From Thermocoleostomius sinensis A174 (lineage in GTDB: Bacteria; Cyanobacteriota; Cyanobacteriia; Elainellales; Elainellaceae), in assembly GCF_026802175.1 (NCBI RefSeq), contig NZ_CP113797.1, positions 5,557,026 through 5,621,025 on the forward strand: DNA of 64,000 nt, in the 5' to 3' direction. Each line of letters starts with the position of its first letter. Positions within the stretch are counted from its first letter, which is position 1. The notes beneath the pieces were generated by a model, which saw nothing but the letters and a program-made list of their open reading frames with translations, did no database searches and had not been told where the DNA came from. Shown piece after piece: positions 1 to 8,369 of this stretch. Made by a program: the position numbers and the translations under genes.

Positions 1-504
1 CCAGCCCGAATTTTGCAGCATCTTAATCACGTTATGTATGCCGATTTGGAAAATTCCAACCGCTTTGTGACGCTATTTTATTCGGAATACAACGCTAAAA
101 CCCGCATTCTGTCTTATAGCAACGCTGCTCATAATCCGCCGCTGCTATGGCAAGCTGCTACTGGAACCATCAAGCGCCTAGACACCTTGGGAATGCTGAT
201 TGGACTGGATATGGACAGCAAATATCACGAAGCCAAAGTGCAGCTTCATCCGGGTGATACGGTCATGTATTACACCGATGGCTTTACAGATGCTGCGAAT
301 CAAAGTGGCGATCGGTTCAATGAAGAAAATCTGGAGCGTCACTTCCGACTTGCTTGTCGTACCTGTGACGGTCCGCAAGCCATTCTAGATTACCTGTTTG
401 ACCAAGTGCAGCAGTTCATTGGGGCCGATCGCCACAACGAGGATGATATGACCTTGATTGTGATGCAGGTAAAGCCAGATGGCTCGGTTGATACCGGGGC
501 TTAG
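1..504 (+). CDS. SpoIIE/PP2C-family protein phosphatase, C-terminal part (5' truncated by window)
   Basis: The reading frame is open from the first base, so the gene starts outside the window and only the last 167 residues are seen. They match the end of a PP2C-like SpoIIE/RsbU phosphatase: an AHNPPLL segment, the metal-binding YTDGFTDA segment (YTDGVTEA in the family), and a final EDDMTLIVMQV strand (DDMTLLV in the family). Such proteins dephosphorylate serine/threonine on anti-sigma antagonists or other partner-switching proteins in the cytoplasm, and often carry GAF, PAS or response-regulator domains N-terminally, which cannot be judged here. It converges with the b-type cytochrome gene, with only 8 bases between the stop codons. 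Confidence 0.85.
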   Translation, partial: PARILQHLNHVMYADLENSNRFVTLFYSEYNAKTRILSYSNAAHNPPLLWQAATGTIKRLDTLGMLIGLDMDSKYHEAKVQLHPGDTVMYYTDGFTDAANQSGDRFNEENLERHFRLACRTCDGPQAILDYLFDQVQQFIGADRHNEDDMTLIVMQVKPDGSVDTGA

Positions 505-512
505 AAATGGGC

Positions 513-1178
513 TTATAAATTAAAAACGGGCAGAATAAAGGCCAACAGAATTCCGCCGATCACGATCGCCTCGATAATTCTAAGAATGGAACTAGAATGA
601 CGAGTTTTGAAGCCTTGCAACCAAGTGCGCGGAGTATCATCTTCCCGTCTGCTCCAATTAAACATTGAGGCTATTAGCGGCACTCCGCCCACTTTGACGC
701 CTAGCAATATATGTAGAGCAAGACTAAGAAACAGCACGGCCCAAGCTACCAAATGTGCCAAATACCAGGAGCGGTTGACTTCACCCGCAGGCAGCCATTC
801 TTCTTTCATCATGCGACCTGTCACCACGGAAAATGTAGCGGCAAGCAGCATTAGCGTATTGGCAACGCGGTGCATTGTCACCCACCATATGGGTTTGCCA
901 AGCTGGTTTAACTGTCCGAACGACTGTTGCACCAATCGCCGATCGCCAAGCCGAAAACTGTAGAGTGCAAAAAACGGAAAGAGCAACAGAAATGTGAGGG
1001 CAATCGTGCCATGAATTCCCTGAATATCACCTAGCGTCGGCAAGGCAAGTCCACCCCAGCGTTTGTCATAGGTGTTATACACCCAAAAGCCGGTGATGAG
1101 TGCTAGAACGATGAGAATCGCAGCAGCACTGTGCAATATTCGTAGCAGAACTGGTTGATAAGGACTAGACTGCGGCAT
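513..1178 (-). CDS. b-type cytochrome membrane protein (cytochrome b561/b6-like domain)
   Basis: This 221-residue protein has about five hydrophobic segments. Histidines lie in membrane-like contexts (LRILHSAA near residue 16, GIHGT near 56, MHRVAN near 105, YLAHLV near 143, ALHILLG near 157), the pattern of a di-haem four-helix cytochrome b561/Ni-hydrogenase b-type subunit. The likely role is electron transfer between quinol and a partner in the membrane. No dehydrogenase or hydrogenase subunit lies next to it, so the partner is unknown. It is transcribed alone and convergent with the upstream phosphatase. The domain call is a judgement from helix and histidine pattern; another small cytochrome b family is possible. 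Confidence 0.65.
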   Translation of the reverse strand: MPQSSPYQPVLLRILHSAAAILIVLALITGFWVYNTYDKRWGGLALPTLGDIQGIHGTIALTFLLLFPFFALYSFRLGDRRLVQQSFGQLNQLGKPIWWVTMHRVANTLMLLAATFSVVTGRMMKEEWLPAGEVNRSWYLAHLVAWAVLFLSLALHILLGVKVGGVPLIASMFNWSRREDDTPRTWLQGFKTRHSSSILRIIEAIVIGGILLAFILPVFNL

Positions 1179-1360
1179 CAGAAAAAGCCCGATTGTGAAG
1201 CTAAAGGAAATCAGGAGGGTGACCTCCCCGGATCAATTCCATAATGCTCTGACTTGTAAGAAGTTGGTGAAACTTGCATTATTTAATTTATTTTTGGGAA
1301 TCCTGTCACACTAGCGGCTCGTTGAAAACCGCCAGCTTTTCTAAACAGGATCTTCTTGAA

Positions 1361-1609
1361 ATGGCAACATTTGAGTTATTTCAGCATCCATGGCTCTGGT
1401 CAAGTGATTTGGGTGGATGCGATTTGATGCAGCAGGGTTTACTCTGGCATGGCACGATCGTCCACAGCGTATTCGCTCAGTTTGACACCGACGTGTTTAA
1501 GCCCGTGCGCGGTTTTTTCAATTACTTCATCCAATCTGGACAGATTTGGGCATTACTGATTGGCACAGCAGTAGGGTATCTATTCCGTAGCCTAACTAGC
1601 TACGGTTAG
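1361..1609 (+). CDS. small conserved-looking protein of unknown function, one membrane segment
   Basis: An open frame begins at 1274, but the ATG at 1361 is preferred because AGGA (1347-1350) lies ten bases upstream. It gives an 82-residue protein. The first half has aromatic and His residues (FQHPWLW, LLWHGTIVHSVF); residues about 55-75 (IQSGQIWALLIGTAVGYLF) form a probable membrane helix. I do not recognise a family and assign no function. The gene stands alone between a divergent cytochrome gene and argH. Its stop codon sits in the 3' arm of a hairpin (1590-1611). Confidence 0.5.
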   Translation: MATFELFQHPWLWSSDLGGCDLMQQGLLWHGTIVHSVFAQFDTDVFKPVRGFFNYFIQSGQIWALLIGTAVGYLFRSLTSYG

Positions 1610-1611
1610 GC
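1590..1611 (+). terminator. hairpin spanning the stop codon of the small membrane protein gene
   Basis: GCCTAAC (1590-1596) pairs perfectly with GTTAGGC (1605-1611) across an 8-base loop, and the TAG stop is in the 3' arm. No T tract follows, so it is either a weak/processing hairpin or incidental. Confidence 0.3.
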
Positions 1612-1745
1612 AACAACGTGAGAGAGTAGGGAAGTAAAGCGAAGGCTGCATTCTGTGTCGGTACGACAACCGACTCCCAGCGGCTGCTTCCTTAAAATTC
1701 AGAACTTACACTTCTGACGTTCAACTCTCAAAACACGATTGCGCC

Positions 1746-3146
1746 ATGGTCAATACATCTTCACAACCTCAAACTTGGAGCCAACGGTTTGAATCGGCGC
1801 TGCATCCAGCGATCGCCCGCTTTAATGCCAGCATTGGGTTTGACATTGAACTAATTGAATACGACCTGACGGGTTCCCAAGCCCATGCCAACATGCTGGC
1901 CCATACAGGCATTCTTTCAGTAGAAGAAGGAGAAAAACTGATTGAAGGATTAGAACAAATTCGGCAAGAATATCGGCGAGGCGAGTTCAATCCGGGTGTT
2001 GAGGCTGAGGATGTACATTTTGCGGTAGAGCGGCGGCTGACGGAATTAGTTGGAGATATTGGCAAAAAACTGCACACGGCTCGATCGCGCAACGACCAAG
2101 TGGGAACCGACACGCGGCTGTATTTGCGTGACCAAATTACGCACATTCGCCAGCAGCTACGCGACTTCCAAACTGTAATGCTGACGTTGGCAGAGCAAAA
2201 CATCGAAACCCTGATTCCGGGCTATACCCACTTACAACGGGCCCAGCCGTTGAGCTTGGCACACCATCTGTTAGCCTATGTGGAGATGACCCAACGGGAC
2301 TGGGAGCGGTTGGGGGATGTGTATAAACGGGTAAATATTTCGCCTTTAGGCTGCGGAGCGTTAGCGGGTACGACGTTTCCCATCGATCGCCACTATTCGG
2401 CACAGTTGCTGAACTTCGATAAACCCTATGCCAATAGTTTGGACGGAGTCAGCGATCGAGATTTTGCGATCGAATTTCTCTGCGCGGCTAGCTTGATTAT
2501 GGTGCATCTGTCGCGGCTGGCTGAAGAAGTGATTTTGTGGGCTTCGGAAGAATTTAGCTTTGTGACGCTGAAAGACAGTTGCTCTACGGGTTCCAGCATC
2601 ATGCCGCAAAAGAAAAACCCGGATGTGCCGGAACTAGTGCGCGGCAAAACGGGACGAGTGTTTGGGCATCTGCAAGCCCTGCTGGTGCTGATGAAAGGAC
2701 TGCCCCTCGCCTACAACAAAGATTTGCAGGAGGACAAAGAAGCCCTATTTGATAGCGTCAAGACGGTACGAGCCTGTTTAGAAGCCATGACGATTTTGAT
2801 GCAGGAAGGGCTAGAGTTTCGCACGACTCGACTAAACGAAGCTGTTGCCGAAGATTTTTCCAATGCTACCGATGTCGCCGATTATTTGGCAGCTAAAGGG
2901 GTTCCCTTTCGCGAAGCCTACAACTTGGTGGGGAAAGTGGTGAAAACCTCGTTGTCTGCTGGAAAGTTGTTGAAGGATTTAACCCTGGATGAGTGGCAAG
3001 CGCTGCACCCTGCCTTTGCCGCCGATATCTACGAGGCGATCGCCCCACGTCAGGTGGTGTCAGCCCGTAACAGCTATGGTGGTACGGGCTTTGAACAGAT
3101 CAAACAAGCGCTAGCTGCGGCAAAGCAGCGTCTAAACGAAAGCTAA
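1746..3146 (+). CDS. argH: argininosuccinate lyase
   Basis: ArgH cleaves argininosuccinate into arginine and fumarate, the last step of arginine biosynthesis, as a cytoplasmic homotetramer. The 466-residue length is normal for the family. The fumarase/aspartase superfamily signature [12 protein letters not shown] is at about residues 282-293 and supplies the flexible catalytic-serine loop. [13 protein letters not shown] (substrate-binding loop) and [11 protein letters not shown] (catalytic-His loop) are also present. The ATG at 1746 begins a family-like N-terminus ([20 protein letters not shown]). It converges with aroF, nine bases apart at the stops. Confidence 0.97.
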   Translation: MVNTSSQPQTWSQRFESALHPAIARFNASIGFDIELIEYDLTGSQAHANMLAHTGILSVEEGEKLIEGLEQIRQEYRRGEFNPGVEAEDVHFAVERRLTELVGDIGKKLHTARSRNDQVGTDTRLYLRDQITHIRQQLRDFQTVMLTLAEQNIETLIPGYTHLQRAQPLSLAHHLLAYVEMTQRDWERLGDVYKRVNISPLGCGALAGTTFPIDRHYSAQLLNFDKPYANSLDGVSDRDFAIEFLCAASLIMVHLSRLAEEVILWASEEFSFVTLKDSCSTGSSIMPQKKNPDVPELVRGKTGRVFGHLQALLVLMKGLPLAYNKDLQEDKEALFDSVKTVRACLEAMTILMQEGLEFRTTRLNEAVAEDFSNATDVADYLAAKGVPFREAYNLVGKVVKTSLSAGKLLKDLTLDEWQALHPAFAADIYEAIAPRQVVSARNSYGGTGFEQIKQALAAAKQRLNES

Positions 3147-3155
3147 GACCGATCT

Positions 3156-4016
3156 CTACACACAAGAAAGCCGGGGGACAATCCCGGCTCCTACAGGTAT
3201 GGATCGACCAACGGCGGCGGCGATCGGTTCTAGACTGCGCACTAAACTTACCATGTCTTCTAGAGAAATTGTCTGACGGGCATCTGAGATCGACTTTTCC
3301 GGCTCTGGATGACATTCCACCATGATGCCATCGGCTCCGCAGGCGACGGCGGCTCTGGCCAAATCGGCAACTAATTCTCGTTTACCGGTGGCATGACTGG
3401 GATCGACGACGATCGGCAGATGGGTAATTTGCCTCAGCGCGACCACGGCTCCCAAGTCCAACACATTGCGGGTGTAGCTATCGAAGCTGCGAATTCCTCG
3501 TTCGCATAAAATCACCTGGGAATTGCCGTGGCTGAGGATATATTCGGCGGCCATCACCAGTTCCTCGATCGTGGCAGCCAGTCCTCGTTTTAACAGGACA
3601 GGTTTGTTCACTTGCCCCAAGGCTTTCAGCAGATCAAAGTTTTGCATATTACGGCTACCCACTTGCAGCACATCGGCATGAGCCGCGATCTCCTCGATCT
3701 GTGAAATGGCCATGACTTCGGTAATCACAGGCAATCCGTAGCGATCGCGCATGGACGCCAGAATTTGTAACCCTTCTACGCCCAATCCTTGGAAATCATA
3801 TGGGGATGTGCGGGGCTTATACACACCTCCCCGGAGGGCTTGCACAGGAGCCGCCGCTAGCCGATTGGCGATGATTTCCATTTGCATTTGATTTTCCACC
3901 GAGCAGGGGCCACCGACAATCAACAAATCCGGACCACCGATCGAAACGCGATCGGATAGCTGAATCACGGTTTTATGTTCGGAATTAGCTTTGAGCGCGA
4001 GTTTCGCCTTTTGCAT
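3156..4016 (-). CDS. aroF: 3-deoxy-7-phosphoheptulonate (DAHP) synthase, short beta-type
   Basis: The enzyme condenses phosphoenolpyruvate with erythrose 4-phosphate, the first step of the shikimate pathway. Visible family motifs in order are GGPCSVEN (metal-binding Cys), KPRTSPYDFQGLG, VLLKRGL, ICERGIRSF, VDPSHATGKRELV and MVECHPEPEKSISDA. At 286 residues it is shorter than the usual roughly 340 of cyanobacterial enzymes and lacks most of the N-terminal ferredoxin-like regulatory domain, which may make it insensitive to aromatic amino acid feedback (inference). Its last ten codons form a terminator-like hairpin. A close homologue was historically labelled ccmA in cyanobacteria. Confidence 0.93.
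   Translation of the reverse strand: MQKAKLALKANSEHKTVIQLSDRVSIGGPDLLIVGGPCSVENQMQMEIIANRLAAAPVQALRGGVYKPRTSPYDFQGLGVEGLQILASMRDRYGLPVITEVMAISQIEEIAAHADVLQVGSRNMQNFDLLKALGQVNKPVLLKRGLAATIEELVMAAEYILSHGNSQVILCERGIRSFDSYTRNVLDLGAVVALRQITHLPIVVDPSHATGKRELVADLARAAVACGADGIMVECHPEPEKSISDARQTISLEDMVSLVRSLEPIAAAVGRSIPVGAGIVPRLSCV
3169..3189 (-). terminator. intrinsic terminator-like hairpin inside the last codons of aroF
   Basis: On the minus strand AGCCGGG and CCCGGCT form a perfect 7-bp stem around a 7-base loop, followed by TTTCTTGTGTG. The aroF frame runs through it and stops at 3156-3158, beyond the hairpin. Confidence 0.55.
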
Positions 4017-4148
4017 GAGAAGTCTCCTTGGTTGAGGTTGGGGAGTAGAGGTAGGGAGTAGGGAATTAGGAACTGGGAGAATGAGGAAGGTAGAGGAGAA
4101 AAATCCATCTACTCTCTTTTCATCTTTCAGCTTTTAGCGTTTCAAACT

Positions 4149-4182
4149 AAAAACCCGGAACCGTTTCTGGCTCCGGGTTTTG
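4149..4182 (-). terminator. strong bidirectional terminator-like hairpin upstream of aroF
   Basis: On the minus strand ACCCGGAGCC and GGTTCCGGGT pair (one mismatch) around AGAAAC and are followed by TTTTTAG, a canonical intrinsic terminator about 135 bases before the aroF start. On the plus strand the stem ends in GGGTTTTG. It could terminate the small RNA proposed just upstream or act as an aroF attenuator. Confidence 0.6.
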
Positions 4183-4322
4183 TGAATGCGGTTGCAGCAC
4201 CATTTACCCAGAGCTTAGGCTGAGCCAAAAAAAGTAAAAGCCGTAAAAAAAGCTGGGAGAATGATGCAACACAATCGGATTCCTATACTTAGTAGGGGGG
4301 ATAACGACAGTCTTAAAAATAC

Positions 4323-4400
4323 AAAAACCGCAGTGTTCATTCTGCGGTTCACCTTGAGGTTTCATGCGAGATTGAACTCACCTCAGGTGAACCTCCATAA
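4323..4400 (-). ncRNA. candidate small structured RNA ending in an intrinsic terminator
   Basis: Read on the minus strand, GGTTCACC-TGAGGT (about 4380-4393) pairs with ACCTCA-AGGTGAACC (about 4346-4360) to give a 14-bp stem with one bulge. It is followed at once by AACCGCAG/CTGCGGTT (4327-4348) and the T-rich run TTTTTGTATTTTT. The two stems share the bases AACC, so they may compete. No protein frame is convincing here. I do not recognise it as Yfr1, Yfr2, 6S or another known cyanobacterial RNA, and the 5' end is a guess. Confidence 0.4.
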
Positions 4401-4582
4401 ACCAAAAGTAAAAGTAGGATGCAGATTGACACATATGGTTGCGAGTTCTTGCTAAAATTTGCTGATTTATTGCCAAGGTAGCAAAGTCGGAGAAGATTAG
4501 TCAAGTACCCGATCGGGGTACAAGGCATCAGCAAAATTAATAGCTTCACCTCAGCTAAGCGACGATTGATTGTGAGCAAATT

Positions 4583-5536
4583 GTGAGTGAATCGCATCCG
4601 AAAAAAATTCGTGCGCCGATGAATCGCACCCTAGATCTGACACCGGAAGACCGCTTGCGCTTGCGGCCACGTTTAATTCGTGATATCCCAATAGAGTTGA
4701 CCGCACTGCCGATCGGCACAATCCACGGAGATTCGATCGCGTTGGCTTCCCACCTACCATGTCATACTGTGGATTTGCTGATTTTAGATCCGCCCTACAA
4801 TCTCAACAAAGATTTCAATGGCTATCGATTCTCTAAGCGCACGGTGGCAGACTACACGAGGTGGCTCGATCGGGCAATCGTAGCCTTTAAACCACTGCTC
4901 AAATCCACGGCTTCCGTTTATATTTGCGGTGAATGGTTGACTTCTGCGTCTATCTTCGAGGTGGCGTCTTCTCATTTCATTGTCCGCAATCGCATCACGT
5001 GGGAACGTGAGAAAGGGCGAGGAGCTAAAGCTAACTGGAAAAATGCTAGTGAGGATATTTGGTTTTGCACTGTATCCAACACGTATACCTTTAACGCTGA
5101 TGCTGTGAAGTTGCGCCGCCGTGTAATTGCACCCTATCGCCAGCAGGACGGTACACCTAAAGATTGGCAAATCACCCAGCAGGGTAAGTTTCGAGAAACA
5201 TATCCCTCGAATCTGTGGACGGACATCACTGTGCCGTTTTGGTCAATGCCCGAAAATACTAATCACCCGACCCAGAAAAGCGAGAAGCTCATCGCTAAGC
5301 TGATTTTGGCTAGCACCAAGGTGGGGGATATGGTCTTCGATCCATTTCAAGGCAGCGGCACATCGTCGGTGGTAGCGAAGAAACTCAATCGAGCTTACCT
5401 AGGCATTGATTTGAATGAAGAGTATTGCCTGTTGGCAGAGCGACGTTTGGAACTGGCAGAGGTCGATACCACGATTCAAGGTTTAGCGGAGGGGGTGTTT
5501 TGGGAGCGCAATACGTCGGTAGGGCGATCCTCGTAA
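4583..5536 (+). CDS. orphan beta-class DNA methyltransferase (N6-adenine or N4-cytosine)
   Basis: The 317-residue protein has DPPYNLNKDFNG (catalytic motif IV, D69-Y72) before DPFQGSGTSS (SAM-binding motif I, residues 253-262), the order of beta-class amino-methyltransferases. The stretch between them would be the target-recognition region. It transfers a methyl group from S-adenosylmethionine to an exocyclic amine of a base in duplex DNA. No restriction endonuclease is adjacent, so it is a solitary methylase, probably for genome marking. Widely conserved cyanobacterial solitary methylases include the GGCC-type m4C enzyme of Synechocystis; homology to that one is a guess. The start may be GTG 4583 or ATG 4619. 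Confidence 0.9.
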   Translation: MSESHPKKIRAPMNRTLDLTPEDRLRLRPRLIRDIPIELTALPIGTIHGDSIALASHLPCHTVDLLILDPPYNLNKDFNGYRFSKRTVADYTRWLDRAIVAFKPLLKSTASVYICGEWLTSASIFEVASSHFIVRNRITWEREKGRGAKANWKNASEDIWFCTVSNTYTFNADAVKLRRRVIAPYRQQDGTPKDWQITQQGKFRETYPSNLWTDITVPFWSMPENTNHPTQKSEKLIAKLILASTKVGDMVFDPFQGSGTSSVVAKKLNRAYLGIDLNEEYCLLAERRLELAEVDTTIQGLAEGVFWERNTSVGRSS

Positions 5537-5632
5537 TCTCCCCGATCGAATCTCCAAAAACTAAACTCCAAAAACGATCTAGGCTATTAAATTAGTCTCT
5601 TAAATTTAGTTTCTACTGTTCTTAGTGCTTTT

Positions 5633-6466
5633 ATGCAAGTTGAATGGCGCGTCGTTAAAACCTACGAAGATATTCTTTATCACAAAGCCGATGGCATCGC
5701 CAAAATCACCATTAACCGCCCCCATAAACGCAATGCCTTTCGTCCCAAGACCATTTTTGAACTCTACGATGCCTTTGTCGATGCTCGCGAAGATACCGAT
5801 ATCGGCGTTGTGCTGCTGACCGGGGCCGGTCCCCACACCGACGGCAAGTATGCCTTCTGCTCCGGTGGCGATCAAAGCGTGCGCGGCGAGGCGGGTTATG
5901 TGGGCGATGATGGCATTCCTCGCTTGAACGTGTTGGATTTGCAGCGGTTGATTCGATCGATGCCTAAAGTGGTAATTGCCCTAGTGGCAGGCTATGCCAT
6001 TGGTGGTGGGCATGTGCTGCATGTAGTATGTGATTTGACGATCGCAGCCGATAATGCCATCTTTGGACAAACAGGACCCAAGGTAGGTAGCTTTGACGGA
6101 GGGTTTGGAGCCAGTTACTTAGCGCGAATTATTGGTCAGAAAAAAGCACGCGAAATTTGGTTTCTCTGTCGGCAATATGATGCGAACCAAGCCTTAGAGA
6201 TGGGGTTGGTCAATTGCGTTGTTCCCGTTGAGCACTTGGAAGCGGAAGGAATTCAATGGGCCCAAGAAATCCTAGAGAAAAGTCCGATCGCCATTCGTTG
6301 CCTTAAAGCGGCGTTCAACGCCGACTGTGATGGACAAGCGGGATTACAAGAACTGGCTGGTAATGCCACTTTGCTCTACTACATGACTGAAGAAGGAGCC
6401 GAAGGAAAGCAGGCTTTTCTAGAAAAGCGCAAACCCAATTTTCGTCAATATCCCTGGCTGCCATAG
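5633..6466 (+). CDS. menB: 1,4-dihydroxy-2-naphthoyl-CoA synthase
   Basis: MenB closes the second ring from o-succinylbenzoyl-CoA in the naphthoquinone pathway, which in cyanobacteria makes the phylloquinone of photosystem I. The crotonase-fold motifs are clear: [13 protein letters not shown] at the N-terminus, [11 protein letters not shown] and [11 protein letters not shown] (oxyanion hole), and [19 protein letters not shown], typical of the bicarbonate-dependent MenB subgroup. The length of 277 residues is normal. It starts with ATG at 5633 and is monocistronic here; the rest of the men pathway is not in the window. Confidence 0.96.
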   Translation: MQVEWRVVKTYEDILYHKADGIAKITINRPHKRNAFRPKTIFELYDAFVDAREDTDIGVVLLTGAGPHTDGKYAFCSGGDQSVRGEAGYVGDDGIPRLNVLDLQRLIRSMPKVVIALVAGYAIGGGHVLHVVCDLTIAADNAIFGQTGPKVGSFDGGFGASYLARIIGQKKAREIWFLCRQYDANQALEMGLVNCVVPVEHLEAEGIQWAQEILEKSPIAIRCLKAAFNADCDGQAGLQELAGNATLLYYMTEEGAEGKQAFLEKRKPNFRQYPWLP

Positions 6467-6521
6467 CGCACTCATAATAGGCAAAAGTGACGAAGGCGAA
6501 CCAAGAGCAGTGAGATGACTA

Positions 6522-6707
6522 TTGGAGCATCCTGAACTGCTACAACGCCTGAAGTGTATTGGCTTGACGGGTAGAAACGTCAAAAAGATTATTGAAACCA
6601 TTGAACACAAACAACGCTACAAACCCTTCGAATCTCTGAAAGATGTTGTGATGCGGGTCAAAGGGTTGACCTACGAAAAGATAGTTGATTTAGTTGAAAA
6701 TCCTTAG
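6522..6707 (+). CDS. short helix-hairpin-helix-like protein or gene remnant
   Basis: The 61-codon frame opens with TTG just after an in-frame stop and has no clear ribosome binding site. Its sequence alternates two helix-hairpin-helix-like units: LLQRLKCIGLTGRNVKKIIETIE, then PFESLKDVVMRVKGLTYEKIVDLVE, which resembles the second half of ComEA/PsbU-type HhH domains. It could be a small DNA-binding protein, or the C-terminal remnant of a larger one. Nothing upstream restores a longer frame. The 295 bases after it contain no other gene. Confidence 0.4.
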   Translation: MEHPELLQRLKCIGLTGRNVKKIIETIEHKQRYKPFESLKDVVMRVKGLTYEKIVDLVENP

Positions 6708-7002
6708 CAAATGGGAATGCTAAAGAATATCCGGTTGCCTAAAAGCAGTCTACCAAAGCAATAATGCGCAGCAGTATCCCAGTAAACTTGTCTAAATCTC
6801 ACTGAACTAATCGATCAGGGTAAAATTTCGGTTAAATAAAGAGTTAGTAAGTGAGGAGTTGGGTAGGAAATTATCTAGATAAAAGATGAGAAAGTAAGAA
6901 AAGTGGGAATTAAGCCAATTAATTGCTTCGATCCTTAAATTTCGGTTTAAGATTTCCCTTTATGGCTATTTAGCCCACTGGTATCAAACATTTCGGATTC
7001 TG

Positions 7003-8343
7003 ATGATGCCGCACGATGCCCTGGAAATTGTCAACAAAATTCTTGAACCGAAACGGCTTAATTATGCACAAGAGGTGGTTCTCTTACAATCTTGGTCAGG
7101 AAAAATTTATCGAGAAATTGCCGCAGAATTTGGCTATGACCTAGACTACATCAAGGAAGTTGGCTCCCAATTATGGAGTTCTTTGTCAGACGCTCTAGGC
7201 GAAAAGGTGACAAAAAAGAACTTCAAGCTCGTGCTGTCTAACTTCTATTCTAATAACACGGCGGCGCTCGACCCAGAGGCTGATCTGATTTCCCCCAAAC
7301 TAGAACCGCTGCGGTTTCCAGGGGGGGTTGTACCACTCTATTCCAACTTATACATCCACCGCCCACCCATCGAAGAGAGGGCTTATGCAGAAATTGTAAG
7401 ACCAGGAAGCTTAATTCGCATTAAAGCCGCTCGGATGTTGGGCAAATCGTCTCTCATTTATCGCGTGCTAGATCATGCCCGACAAAGACGCTTTCACACG
7501 GTGATGCTGAATTTACAAACTGCAGATGATTCAGTATTGAACGATCTCAATCAATTTTTGCGTTGGCTATGCCTCAACGTGAGTTGGCAATTGAATCTAG
7601 AGCCTAAGCTGGACAATTATTGGAATGAGGAGATTGGCAGCAAGGTTAGTTGTTCCATCTACTTTCAAGAATATTTGCTATCGCACCTGGATACACCGAT
7701 TGTTATTGCGCTCGATGAAGTGAATCGCCTCTTTGAGTATTCCGACTTAGCCAAAGATTTTCTGCCTCTGCTGCGGGCCTGGTATGAAGAAGCTGCGAAT
7801 GTAGAGATTTGGCAAAAACTGCGGTTAATTGTGTCTCATTCTACCGAGGTCTATGTTGCTCTTAACATTCACCAATCACCGTTTAATGTAGGGTTGCCTA
7901 TCTACCTACCTGAATTTACTCGATCGCAAGTGCAAGATTTGGTACAGCGCTACGGCCTCAGCCGTACTGAAATCGATGAGCAAGAGATTGACGCTTTGAT
8001 TGTTTTAGTGGGTGGACATCCCTATTTGGTTCGGCTAGCCCTATACTGGTTGCGCCAACGGGAAATGACCTTCTCGGAATTATTGCAAACAGCCCCAACA
8101 TTATCTGGCATCTACAGTAATCATTTACGCCGCTGTTGGGAAGAAGTGCAACAATTTCCAGAGTTATGGGAAGCACTTCAGCAGGTAGTACGTTCTCCAG
8201 AGGGGCTGCCATTAGACTCCATCATTGCCTATCGCTTAGAAAGCCTGGGGCTTATTAAATTTGAAGGCAGTAACGTTGTCCCGTCCTGTGATCTATACCG
8301 CCTCTTTTTTCTGGCACAGATGGGTGATGGAAACGGGAATTAG
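7003..8343 (+). CDS. AAA_35-like ATPase with N-terminal HTH of the vWA-MoxR-associated type
   Basis: The first ~90 residues (ALEIVNKILEPKRLNYAQEV, then YREIAAEFGYDLDYIKEVGSQ) match the helix-turn-helix domain at the N-terminus of many cyanobacterial NB-ARC, WD40 and conflict-system proteins. The rest is an AAA_35-like STAND-type NTPase: PLYSNLYIHRPPIEERAY, an atypical P-loop ARMLGKSSL (G147 K148 S149) where the family has PRQMGKTSL, and ALDEVNRLF (D238 E239) as Walker B. A winged-helix-like C-terminus follows (LPLDSIIAYRLESLGLIK). No effector or WD40 repeat is attached, so this is a stand-alone switch of unknown output. It sits alone between menB and the lipoprotein gene. Confidence 0.75.
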   Translation: MMPHDALEIVNKILEPKRLNYAQEVVLLQSWSGKIYREIAAEFGYDLDYIKEVGSQLWSSLSDALGEKVTKKNFKLVLSNFYSNNTAALDPEADLISPKLEPLRFPGGVVPLYSNLYIHRPPIEERAYAEIVRPGSLIRIKAARMLGKSSLIYRVLDHARQRRFHTVMLNLQTADDSVLNDLNQFLRWLCLNVSWQLNLEPKLDNYWNEEIGSKVSCSIYFQEYLLSHLDTPIVIALDEVNRLFEYSDLAKDFLPLLRAWYEEAANVEIWQKLRLIVSHSTEVYVALNIHQSPFNVGLPIYLPEFTRSQVQDLVQRYGLSRTEIDEQEIDALIVLVGGHPYLVRLALYWLRQREMTFSELLQTAPTLSGIYSNHLRRCWEEVQQFPELWEALQQVVRSPEGLPLDSIIAYRLESLGLIKFEGSNVVPSCDLYRLFFLAQMGDGNGN

Positions 8344-8369
8344 CTACAGTACCCTACCCAATAGATGGC

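Larger units (their letters stand above)
4017..4582. other. 566-bp non-coding region between divergent aroF and the methyltransferase
   Basis: It holds the two terminator-like hairpins and the candidate small RNA listed separately. It also has a purine-rich stretch (about 4030-4100) of GGGAGTAGGGAATTAGG-type sequence common in intergenic spacers, and the near-palindrome GTACCCGATCGGGGTAC around 4505-4521. A minus-strand frame of 82 codons at 4349-4597 overlaps the structures and looks non-coding. Promoters for both genes must lie here, but I cannot place them with confidence. Confidence 0.6.

Noticed and set aside
4349-4597. 82-codon minus-strand frame opposite the methyltransferase start
   Set aside because: It overlaps the 14-bp stem and the methyltransferase start region; the structured RNA explains the conservation-like features better.
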